Shown: in pieces, positions 9,016 to 13,595 of the stretch
How the letters are laid out: every line of letters starts with the position of its first letter
Position numbering within the stretch: position 1 is the stretch's first letter
Origin: JABDBK01 sp964453575
Lineage (GTDB): Bacteria; Pseudomonadota; Gammaproteobacteria; DSM-16500
DNA: 24,491 bases
Assembly (NCBI GenBank): GCA_964453575.1
Contig: CAYVRW010000028.1
Location: 1-24,491 of the forward strand
Reading direction: 5' to 3'
Program-made: the position numbers and the translations under genes
Notes under the pieces: generated by a model
Databases searched by the model: none
Told to the model about the DNA's origin: nothing
Seen by the model: the letters and a program-made list of their open reading frames with translations, nothing else

Positions 9016-9272
9016 TCTGAATCTCCGGATGAATCATTACGATCTAATTCAGTTCTTAACTTTGCAAAATCAGGAAGATCATCACGCTCACTCCACATTC
9101 CTTTGATTCCTTGAATTAAGAGAACTTTATTTTTTTTGGTGCTTATTTTTTGATCTATGAATAAATCAATTGCTTCACGGATTAATTCACTTTGTGATTT
9201 TCCTGATTCATTAGAAAGCAGGTGCAGCTGTTTTCGCTCATCTGAGGTTAAATAGATTTGCGCTCTTATCAT
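9012..9272 (-). CDS. vapB: Ribbon-helix-helix antitoxin (VapB-like)
   Basis: The 86-residue partner of the VapC toxin downstream. The N-terminus (about residues 1-45) is a ribbon-helix-helix DNA-binding fold: a short strand (RAQIYLTSDE) and two helices (ERKQLHLLSNESG, SQSELIREAIDLFIDQ). The C-terminal 35 residues contain a GIKGMWSERDDLPDFAKLR segment, the kind of region that wraps the PIN domain and blocks its active site. AGGA lies about 7 nt before the ATG. An 11-bp inverted repeat at the promoter is a fitting operator for autoregulation by the antitoxin or the complex. The vapB symbol is used loosely, because VapC partners come from several DNA-binding families. Confidence 0.87.
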   Translation of the reverse strand: MIRAQIYLTSDERKQLHLLSNESGKSQSELIREAIDLFIDQKISTKKNKVLLIQGIKGMWSERDDLPDFAKLRTELDRNDSSGDSE

Positions 9273-9293
9273 AACGATATCCTCATACTAATG

Positions 9294-9345
9294 TAATGTA
9301 TACACCATATGTATACATTATACATAAAGGGGTTTAAAATGTAAA
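9294..9345 (-). promoter_or_regulatory. vapBC promoter and inverted-repeat operator
   Basis: On the minus strand, TTTACA (9340-9345), a 17-bp spacer and TATAAT (9317-9322) form a good sigma70 promoter. A perfect inverted repeat with 11-bp arms (TAATGTATACA at 9294-9304, TGTATACATTA at 9310-9320) and a 5-bp spacer covers the end of the -10 and the likely transcription start, about 22 bp before the antitoxin ATG. This is the layout expected for repression by the toxin-antitoxin complex. Confidence 0.75.
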
Positions 9346-9457
9346 CACCCATAAAAGCTCAATTTCCCATTTTTAACTCTTTGAATTACCAACGCTTTCT
9401 CTGATGATGTACAATACGTCTCTAATAAGACTATACATTTATAAAAAAGAGGTTCTC

Positions 9458-9709
9458 ATGAAAGCTTCTATTGTTGATTTAAGATGCCATATGAATGACG
9501 TGATCAAAGCCTTAGCGCGCAATGAGTCAGTTGAGGTACTGTATCATTCTAAAAAAATTGGCATTATTCTGCCTGTCAAAAAAACTTCGGCTAAAAAAGT
9601 TGAAGATCATGAATTTTACGGCATGGCTAAAGATCAATCTTTATCTGTCAAAGAACATCTCCAACAACTACGAGGCGGCCGTTACAATTATCGCCGCAAC
9701 CGCCATTGA
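9458..9709 (+). CDS. Phd/YefM-type antitoxin, orphaned, with altered C-terminus
   Basis: An 83-residue small antitoxin of the Phd/YefM-like class often paired with PIN toxins: MKASIVDLRCHMNDVIKALARNE opens an N-terminal DNA-binding fold, VEVLYHSKKIGIILPV is the second strand pair, and a toxin-binding tail ends in the family-typical LRGGRY. The start is set by AAGAGG 5 nt upstream; an in-frame ATG at 9404 has no ribosome-binding site. After LRGGRY the frame runs seven more residues (NYRRNRH) into DNA that, read in another frame, encodes the end of a VapC toxin. A deletion has therefore joined the antitoxin end to the toxin tail. The antitoxin core looks intact and could still bind DNA or neutralise related toxins. 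Confidence 0.72.
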   Translation: MKASIVDLRCHMNDVIKALARNESVEVLYHSKKIGIILPVKKTSAKKVEDHEFYGMAKDQSLSVKEHLQQLRGGRYNYRRNRH

Positions 9710-9770
9710 AAATAACTTAACTCTTGCAACCAGCAATCGGAAACATTTTAAAAGCATTAAAGATCTTTGC
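9675..9770 (+). pseudogene. Remnant of a PIN-domain (VapC) toxin, C-terminal end only
   Basis: Read in the frame starting at 9675, the sequence gives AAVTIIAATAIENN followed by LTLATSNRKHFKSIKDL. This is the typical end of a VapC toxin: the helix after the third acidic residue, the LATxNxKHF motif carrying the fourth active-site position, and a short tail. There is no start codon, the first ~90 residues with the catalytic Asp and Glu are missing, and the frame differs from that of the antitoxin it overlaps. A deletion between the antitoxin 3' end and the toxin C-terminus is the simplest explanation. It cannot encode an active toxin. Confidence 0.7.
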
Positions 9771-9796
9771 GACCCCGCAACGAGCGCGGGAGTCGC
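9769..9796. repeat. GC-rich hairpin after the toxin remnant
   Basis: GCGACCCCGC (9769-9778) pairs with GCGGGAGTCGC (9786-9796) with one bulged base, giving a ten-pair, almost all G-C stem and a 7-nt loop. It stands out from the AT-rich surroundings and lies between convergent genes. No T-run follows on either strand, so a REP-like repeat is as likely as a terminator. Confidence 0.5.
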
Positions 9797-9824
9797 GGCT
9801 CAGTTCTTTTGCATCAACGCCCAT

Positions 9825-10091
9825 TCAACATGCTACAATTTTAGGGACAGTTTTTATTTCAATAGGAATAGGTTTTATTTTTCCTGCCTCTTTAAATTTA
9901 CGAATAAATGCAGATACCTTAGAGAGTTTACTATCATCTTCTATGCCAACACGCAAATAAGCACCACCCTTGCTTGTATGTTCCGTAGATATAGAAATCA
10001 CACCGGGTTTCCCTAATAATTTATCTGTAAGAATATCATTTGTTTCATTTACTAACTTTAAAGAAGCTTTGGATCTGTTAAAAAGACGCAT
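9825..10091 (-). CDS. Hypothetical small protein, 88 aa
   Basis: Not recognised with confidence. The product is basic, without signal peptide or membrane helix. It begins MRLFNRSKASLKLVNET, continues with LLGKPGVISISTEH and GGAYLRVGIEDDS, and ends IPIEIKTVPKIVAC. The pattern 'GVxxI..., glycine turn, xLxVGI-D, then PIEI-xVP' suggests a small alpha/beta domain, loosely like the GVVGVGVG / 'PxEIDGVPV' segment found in some uncharacterised bacterial proteins; that similarity is weak. Evidence that it is a real gene: AAGGA 9 nt before the ATG, a good promoter at 10137-10166, and no competing frame. It sits in the toxin-antitoxin cluster between hicB and the antitoxin remnant. Confidence 0.55.
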   Translation of the reverse strand: MRLFNRSKASLKLVNETNDILTDKLLGKPGVISISTEHTSKGGAYLRVGIEDDSKLSKVSAFIRKFKEAGKIKPIPIEIKTVPKIVAC

Positions 10092-10136
10092 TAATAATTT
10101 CCTTATTTTTGTTACTTACGATTTGAGAGGACGGGA

Positions 10137-10166
10137 ATTGTATGACACTTTTTTTGCAAAGGTCAA
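10137..10166 (-). promoter_or_regulatory. Putative sigma70 promoter of the 88-aa gene
   Basis: On the minus strand, TTGACC (10161-10166) and TACAAT (10137-10142) are 18 bp apart and 45 bp upstream of the ATG at 10091. They lie just after the hicB stop codon, so the 88-aa gene probably has its own transcription start rather than depending on hicB. Confidence 0.5.
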
Positions 10167-10175
10167 TTGTTAAAA

Positions 10176-10502
10176 TCAACTTGCTTGATCAAGCAATTCG
10201 GCAACCCATGAATTTAAACTTTTGCCATGTGCTTCAGCTAACATGGCAATTTTTGCATGTAATTCTGGTGGCACACGTAACATAATATGACCTGAGTAAG
10301 GTTTCTGAGGCGATCTTCCTGCTTTTTTACAAGTTTCGAGATAATCATCGACTGCTTCTTCAAAAGCAGCATGCAATTCGGATACGGAATCACCATGGAA
10401 ACCAACTACATCATTAATTCCTGCTATATGGCCTACAAAACAGTCATCTTCATTACTGTATTCTATACGTGCTGCATAACCCCTATAATTCATTGTGTTC
10501 AT
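10176..10502 (-). CDS. hicB: HicB-family antitoxin
   Basis: HicB neutralises the mRNA-cleaving HicA toxin and represses its own operon. The 108-residue product has the HicB partially degraded RNase H fold (about 1-65: GYAARIEYSNEDDCFVGHIAGI, then DSVSELHAAFEEAVDDYLE). It is followed by the link KAGRSPQKPYSGHIMLRVPPELH and a C-terminal ribbon-helix-helix DNA-binding domain (LHAKIAMLAEAHGKSLNSWVAELL). GGGGA 7 nt before the first ATG supports that start; a second ATG lies three codons on. The toxin gene directly upstream is reduced to a fragment, so this is an orphan antitoxin. It is a candidate regulator through the palindrome at 10603-10627. Confidence 0.9.
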   Translation of the reverse strand: MNTMNYRGYAARIEYSNEDDCFVGHIAGINDVVGFHGDSVSELHAAFEEAVDDYLETCKKAGRSPQKPYSGHIMLRVPPELHAKIAMLAEAHGKSLNSWVAELLDQAS

Positions 10503-10587
10503 GGTGATATCCCCACTTTTTTCAAAAAATGATCGTGCGTCACGAACCTGATAAGGTTTCTAAAGTTTTTTGATGCGTTTTATTCAT
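10503..10587 (-). pseudogene. hicA: hicA toxin remnant with large internal deletion
   Basis: Two frames directly upstream of hicB each carry one end of HicA. From the ATG at 10587 the sequence reads MNKTHQKTLETLSGS and stops, resembling the HicA start (MNSKHxKTLxxI). In another frame, just before hicB, it reads KPYQVRDARSFFEKSGDIT, which matches the HicA C-terminus (KPYQVRDARxFLExxG). The ~50 middle residues, including the double-stranded-RNA-binding-like fold and catalytic His, are missing. The C-terminal part is in frame with hicB with no stop between. HicA is normally ~60-85 residues; here fewer than 30 codons survive, so the toxin is dead. Confidence 0.72.
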
Positions 10588-10602
10588 TAACCAATCTTCA
10601 TA

Positions 10603-10633
10603 TATGATATCAAATAATGATATCATAAATCAA
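10603..10633 (-). promoter_or_regulatory. hicAB promoter with operator palindrome
   Basis: A perfect inverted repeat (TATGATATCA at 10603-10612, TGATATCATA at 10618-10627, 5-bp spacer) lies just upstream of the hicA remnant. On the minus strand TTGATT (10628-10633), an 18-bp spacer and TATCAT (10604-10609) form a plausible promoter, with the repeat filling the spacer and the -10. Its survival beside a dead toxin suggests HicB autorepression may still work. Confidence 0.65.
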
Positions 10634-10656
10634 TTTGTTTACCATATTGAATAACA

Positions 10657-10703
10657 TGGATTTTTGATTAAAAAAACCACAAATACGGGTTTTGAGGTAT
10701 AAT
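10657..10703 (+). repeat. Cassette 5' repeat, copy A1
   Basis: A 47-bp sequence running from TGGATTTTTGATTAAAAA through AATACGGGTTTTGAGG to TATAAT (10698-10703). It is nearly identical to 11317-11362: one substitution and one missing base. Each copy lies upstream of a small plus-strand gene. It probably contains the promoter (-10 TATAAT). No good -35 is present 16-19 bp upstream, so the conserved block ending in GGGTTTTGAGG may bind an activator. Confidence 0.85.
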
Positions 10704-10722
10704 AATTATAGAAGTGACATGT

Positions 10723-10739
10723 ATTAATTAAGAATTAAT
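10723..10739. promoter_or_regulatory. Small palindrome in the leader of the 170-aa gene
   Basis: ATTAATT (10723-10729) and AATTAAT (10733-10739) form a perfect inverted repeat around AAG, between the likely -10 and the ribosome-binding site. It can also be read as two TTAAT boxes 11 bp apart, as in PmrA sites. However, it lies downstream of the promoter and is absent from the second cassette, so its role is unclear. Confidence 0.35.
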
Positions 10740-10760
10740 TCATTATCGAGAGGAGGTTTT

Positions 10761-11273
10761 ATGAGTGGTCCGCGTGAAATGCGAGAACTATATCAAGAGC
10801 ATGGGGAGCTGACTGCTGAAGAAAGAAGAGCAGCAGACCGTGCACATCAACATAGGATACATCGACAAAGTGATATTACATCTGCTAGCGCTGAGAAAAG
10901 TCCGAAGGGTGACCTTAGATTAAAAATTTTAAATCGTCTAACTAAGCTAGAGAAAGATGGTGGTTACGATGCAGGAAGGGAAACTTGGAAGTCGGAAAAA
11001 CAGCATACTAAGCATGATGTCTTATCTATTGCACTCGACTGTCTAGAAGGTAAAAGAAAATTCGAATTCCTAGAGAATGCAATAGCAACAGGGAAGGTAG
11101 ATGTAGATGAATATAAACAAAAATCATTTTTTAGAAAAGCTAAAACCGAATCATTAGTAGATGATGCACTGAAATATAAGAATGAGACTGAGATGAAGAC
11201 TTCGATGGCTGACACGACGTATTTCCATTATAAGGGACCAATTGTTGATCCGTCAGTCAAACCCAAGAGATAG
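10761..11273 (+). CDS. Hypothetical charged protein, 170 aa (cassette 1)
   Basis: Not recognised. The product is hydrophilic and helix-rich, rich in Lys, Glu, Arg and Asp, with no signal peptide or membrane segment. The N-terminus (MSGPREMRELYQEHGELTAEERRAADRA, shown in part) is followed by a His/Arg-rich stretch. The middle contains RLKILNRLTKLEKDGG and HDVLSIALDCLEGKRKFEFL, and the C-terminus is basic and proline-containing (VDPSVKPKR). A very strong GGAGG 4 nt before the ATG shows it is well translated. It is flanked by repeats A1 and B1, shared with the next gene. In a Legionella/Coxiella-like organism a small soluble protein of this kind could be a secreted effector; this is only a hypothesis. 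Confidence 0.75.
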   Translation: MSGPREMRELYQEHGELTAEERRAADRAHQHRIHRQSDITSASAEKSPKGDLRLKILNRLTKLEKDGGYDAGRETWKSEKQHTKHDVLSIALDCLEGKRKFEFLENAIATGKVDVDEYKQKSFFRKAKTESLVDDALKYKNETEMKTSMADTTYFHYKGPIVDPSVKPKR

Positions 11274-11285
11274 ATGCGGTTAAAA

Positions 11286-11314
11286 TTGATCTATCCAAGA
11301 CAATTTTCCGCCAT
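11286..11314. repeat. Cassette 3' repeat, copy B1 (relic of the terpene synthase 3' end)
   Basis: A 29-bp sequence beginning TTGATCTATCCAA and ending TTTTCCGCCAT matches 11791-11819 at 27 of 29 bases. Read on the minus strand it encodes MAENCLG-stop, against MAENSIG-stop at the true end of the terpene synthase gene. It is therefore a displaced copy of that gene end, sitting after cassette 1 and directly before repeat A2. Confidence 0.85.
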
Positions 11315-11316
11315 GG

Positions 11317-11362
11317 TGGATTTTGGATTAAAAAAACACAAATACGGGTTTTGAGGTATAAT
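11317..11362 (+). repeat. Cassette 5' repeat, copy A2
   Basis: A 46-bp near-identical copy of 10657-10703 (TGGATTTTGGATTAAAAA... to TATAAT at 11357-11362), upstream of the 124-aa gene. It begins 3 bp after repeat B1 ends, so the end of unit 1 and the start of unit 2 are almost fused, as expected at a tandem-duplication junction. Confidence 0.85.
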
Positions 11363-11412
11363 TAATCAATGGAAGTAATGCAATATCAAAAATCAATACT
11401 ATGAGGTGAAAT

Positions 11413-11787
11413 ATGACAACTCCAAGAAGCCAAAAAGAAATATTGGAAAAGGAGCTTAAAGAAAAACGAGAAAAATTCACAAAACTGGATGCTGAATTGA
11501 ACCGTATGGAAAGACGTGCAAAAGAGGACGCTGAACTTGAAAAGAGGATTTCTGAAGACTTACGAGATCAAGTACCTCAAAGTATGGCTCAAAGTCATTT
11601 CAAAAGAGAAAAGGTAACTGAAGGGGACTTTACAGTGTTACGATGGCAAATAGATGCAGTTCAAACTGACATCAAAGCTTTAGAACTTAAGCTAGAATCT
11701 TTGACGCCCAAAGGAATTGCTAAAGCTGAGCAAGAGAGCGAGAGCGCGCAAGCAGAGGAAGAGAGAAAGCCAAAAGGTCCCAGGTAA
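11413..11787 (+). CDS. Hypothetical coiled-coil protein, 124 aa (cassette 2)
   Basis: Not recognised. The product is very hydrophilic and Lys/Glu/Arg-rich. Residues about 5-55 form a likely coiled coil (KEILEKELKEKREKFTKLDA onward). A short segment (HFKREKVTEGDFTVLRWQID) separates it from a second helix (DAVQTDIKALELKLESL). The C-terminal ~25 residues are Glu/Ser/Ala-rich and end ERKPKGPR. There is no signal peptide or membrane helix. GAGGTG before ATG gives a good ribosome-binding site. Flanks A2 and B2 match those of cassette 1, yet apart from a short M-x-x-PR start and a basic, proline-containing end the two proteins show no clear similarity by eye. The gene converges on the terpene synthase gene with an 8-bp gap. 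Confidence 0.75.
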   Translation: MTTPRSQKEILEKELKEKREKFTKLDAELNRMERRAKEDAELEKRISEDLRDQVPQSMAQSHFKREKVTEGDFTVLRWQIDAVQTDIKALELKLESLTPKGIAKAEQESESAQAEEERKPKGPR

Positions 11788-11790
11788 AAG

Positions 11791-11819
11791 TTGATCTATC
11801 CAATACTATTTTCCGCCAT
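11791..11819. repeat. Cassette 3' repeat, copy B2 (true 3' end of the terpene synthase gene)
   Basis: The 29-bp partner of 11286-11314, with two substitutions. On the minus strand it carries the last seven codons and the stop of the terpene synthase gene (MAENSIG-stop, stop at 11796-11798) plus 5 bp beyond. Because here it is part of an intact gene, this is the original and B1 the copy. Confidence 0.85.
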
Positions 11820-12881
11820 AATTGAAAGCTTAAAATAAAAAGGACCTTCTGCAGCCGTGTATTCTTGATAACGGATGCAATCCCTGTGCCAAAAACCAAA
11901 ACCGCTATCCATGTATCTCAAATGCGTGAAGAAAGTGGATAAGCGCTCTTTGTAACCCTCCTCTGTTTTATCTAATAAAATATCAGCGAGCTTATCATAA
12001 CGAGCAACGGCCTTATCATGAACATCGATAAGAGCATGGTAGGATTCTCTGAGTGAGCATTCATGATAAAGTTGATGATATAACACTAAATTGGATTTAA
12101 TTTGGTTGTTCTTTATATCCTTTGGCACCCCTACTAAGTCATTTACAATACAACAAATGATAGCTGCCTGGTCTAATAATGCTTCATAGTCATCATCGAG
12201 ATAAATATAGCTGGGTACTTCAATCCCCACCGCACGTTCTAGCGGTACACTGTTTGGACGGATGCCCACGGTAAATGATCGCAATTTAATAGCATCTTCA
12301 ACGGTGCGATTTGCATAATCTTGGGTTAATCTTACCTTTTCTTCATCAATGGCTCGCTTAGCCCATTCGATCATTTTATCTGCAAATCGTCTCCGCCAGG
12401 CTCGTGTTGCACCTAACTGTTCATAAACATCCCCAAGGTGTTTAAACGCGAGCACATAAGGTGATAAATCTTTTTGATTTATAGCTTCACCCGAAAGAGC
12501 AAGCAGTGGCAATTCGATTTGCGCAAAATCATGCGCAACTTCTACACATTCATCATCCCAAAGCAACCACATAGTAATATACTTACAATACATTAATGCA
12601 TGATCATAAGATGCCATGGAATGCGTATAGCCAGCATAATGTCTAGGCTCCATAGCACGCACGTGCTGCAAGCGTTCTTGATTTTTAATTAATCCAAGCG
12701 CGTCCATCCACTGTACAGTTTCTTCCTCTATGGTCTGTGCAAAAGGAGACAACCTCACCGGCGCAAACCAGTGACGTGGATAACAAATCTTAATGTCATA
12801 TTGCTTAAGATTTTTGTCTATTTGATTAAATCTATAAACCTTATTTGATTCAAAAAAATGGGTATTGAGATGATTTATCAT
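11796..12881 (-). CDS. Class I terpene synthase (bacterial sesquiterpene-cyclase type)
   Basis: Class I terpene synthases ionise a prenyl diphosphate with Mg2+ and cyclise it. The 361-residue product shows the family marks in order: an aspartate-rich motif WDDECVE (Asp109, Asp110, Glu114; DDxxxE form), an effector arginine region KLRSFTVGIRP (Arg201), an NSE-type triad NDLVGVPKD (Asn247, Gly251 where Ser/Thr is usual, Lys254, Asp255), and a C-terminal IRY pair (337-338). Length fits an all-alpha single-domain enzyme. The substrate (GPP, FPP or GGPP) and product cannot be told. The start is uncertain: the frame opens further up at a GTG (12941), but this lies inside the likely promoter, so the ATG at 12881 is preferred though it lacks a clear ribosome-binding site. 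It is divergent from an oxygenase and a P450, its likely tailoring enzymes. Confidence 0.85.
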   Translation of the reverse strand: MINHLNTHFFESNKVYRFNQIDKNLKQYDIKICYPRHWFAPVRLSPFAQTIEEETVQWMDALGLIKNQERLQHVRAMEPRHYAGYTHSMASYDHALMYCKYITMWLLWDDECVEVAHDFAQIELPLLALSGEAINQKDLSPYVLAFKHLGDVYEQLGATRAWRRRFADKMIEWAKRAIDEEKVRLTQDYANRTVEDAIKLRSFTVGIRPNSVPLERAVGIEVPSYIYLDDDYEALLDQAAIICCIVNDLVGVPKDIKNNQIKSNLVLYHQLYHECSLRESYHALIDVHDKAVARYDKLADILLDKTEEGYKERLSTFFTHLRYMDSGFGFWHRDCIRYQEYTAAEGPFYFKLSIMAENSIG

Positions 12882-12904
12882 ATGTATAAATAATTTATTA
12901 TTAA

Positions 12905-12957
12905 TTGATTTTTGTCTTTTGTTTAGATAGGATATCGGCACTTACGATGAATTTCAA
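12905..12957. promoter_or_regulatory. Overlapping divergent promoters, terpene synthase / oxygenase-P450
   Basis: Minus strand: TTGAAA (12952-12957), 17 bp, TATCCT (12929-12934), pointing to the terpene synthase. Plus strand: TTGATT (12905-12910), 17 bp, TAGGAT (12928-12933), pointing to the oxygenase and P450. The two -10 boxes lie on top of each other, so the divergent units would compete or be switched together. Both matches are moderate and found by eye. Confidence 0.45.
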
Positions 12958-12989
12958 GTAAAAATTACATTAAATGAAGAACAATATAT

Positions 12990-13589
12990 ATGCATATAAC
13001 GAGCGTTCAACAAGGTAACCCTATTCCGTTAGGGGAAGGTGTTTATCTCAACAATGTTTTCAGCCCTGAACAGTGGGATGCCCTCACAACATTGGTAAAT
13101 GATATTGCAGCGCAACCGGATTCATTAGAAAAAGTGGCTTATGGTAAAGGTGCATTAGAGAATAAAAAATTTTCTCTATCACTCTATAAATTTATATCCA
13201 GAATTAACAACGTTTCTAGCATTAACAATACAGCATACACAGAAAAATTATTAGATATTCTTAACCATTCGCCAATCATGTCACAAATCAATACATTGAA
13301 TAATAAAAAGCTGAATATTCTTAGACTGCAATTAAATATCATGACAGAAGATGGCTATGTGGGTCGTCATTCCGATTATGAAAGTGATAATGCCTATTTT
13401 TGCAGTGTATTGATCCGCATCGATAAGAATTACACGGGTGGAGACCTGATAATGTTTGATAAAAATGGGAAAGCAAATCATTTTAATCAAGATGATCGCA
13501 CCATTCTTGCCATGTCAGCCTTTAGTGAACATGAAGTCGATATAGTTAAGTCGGGTGTGCGTAACACCCTTTGCTTATTTTGCGGTTAA
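12990..13589 (+). CDS. 2-oxoglutarate/Fe(II)-dependent oxygenase (prolyl-4-hydroxylase-like fold)
   Basis: Enzymes of this superfamily use Fe(II), 2-oxoglutarate and O2 to hydroxylate or otherwise oxidise a substrate. The 199-residue product has the metal triad in a double-stranded beta-helix: His127 and Asp129 in GRHSDYE, His181 in FSEHEVD, and a 2-oxoglutarate-binding Arg191 in SGVRNTL. The segment YTGGDLIMFD between them is the familiar 'GGxLxF/I' strand of P4H-like members. The N-terminus (MHITSVQQGNPIPLGEGVYL) is soluble, with no signal. It is followed 6 bp later by the P450 and is divergent from a terpene synthase, so a terpene hydroxylation role is inferred. Protein hydroxylation, or a stress role as in PKHD/PiuC-like members, cannot be excluded. 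Confidence 0.82.
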   Translation: MHITSVQQGNPIPLGEGVYLNNVFSPEQWDALTTLVNDIAAQPDSLEKVAYGKGALENKKFSLSLYKFISRINNVSSINNTAYTEKLLDILNHSPIMSQINTLNNKKLNILRLQLNIMTEDGYVGRHSDYESDNAYFCSVLIRIDKNYTGGDLIMFDKNGKANHFNQDDRTILAMSAFSEHEVDIVKSGVRNTLCLFCG

Positions 13590-13595
13590 AAAACA

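Noticed and set aside
9522..10016. A 164-codon plus-strand frame across the antitoxin, toxin remnant and the 88-aa gene.
   Set aside because: Only the ~30 codons resembling VapC make sense. The rest is antisense to the 88-aa gene or out of frame with the antitoxin.
8569..10627. Repeated palindromes considered as a CRISPR-like or phage attachment array.
   Set aside because: Each palindrome differs in sequence and sits at its own gene's promoter; there is no regular spacing and no spacer sequences.
10723..10743. Two TTAAT boxes 11 bp apart, like a PmrA-binding site of Legionella/Coxiella.
   Set aside because: They lie downstream of the likely -10 and only ~20 bp before the ATG, where a PmrA activator site would not work, and the second cassette lacks them. 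AT-rich sequence makes chance likely.
11286..11819. B repeats considered as integron attC-type sites.
   Set aside because: They lack the inverted core sites and fold of attC, no integrase is present, and they are explained by duplication of the terpene synthase gene end.
12882..12941. A longer terpene synthase beginning at a GTG (12941).
   Set aside because: No ribosome-binding site precedes it, the added residues are not typical of the family, and the GTG lies within the spacer of the likely promoter.
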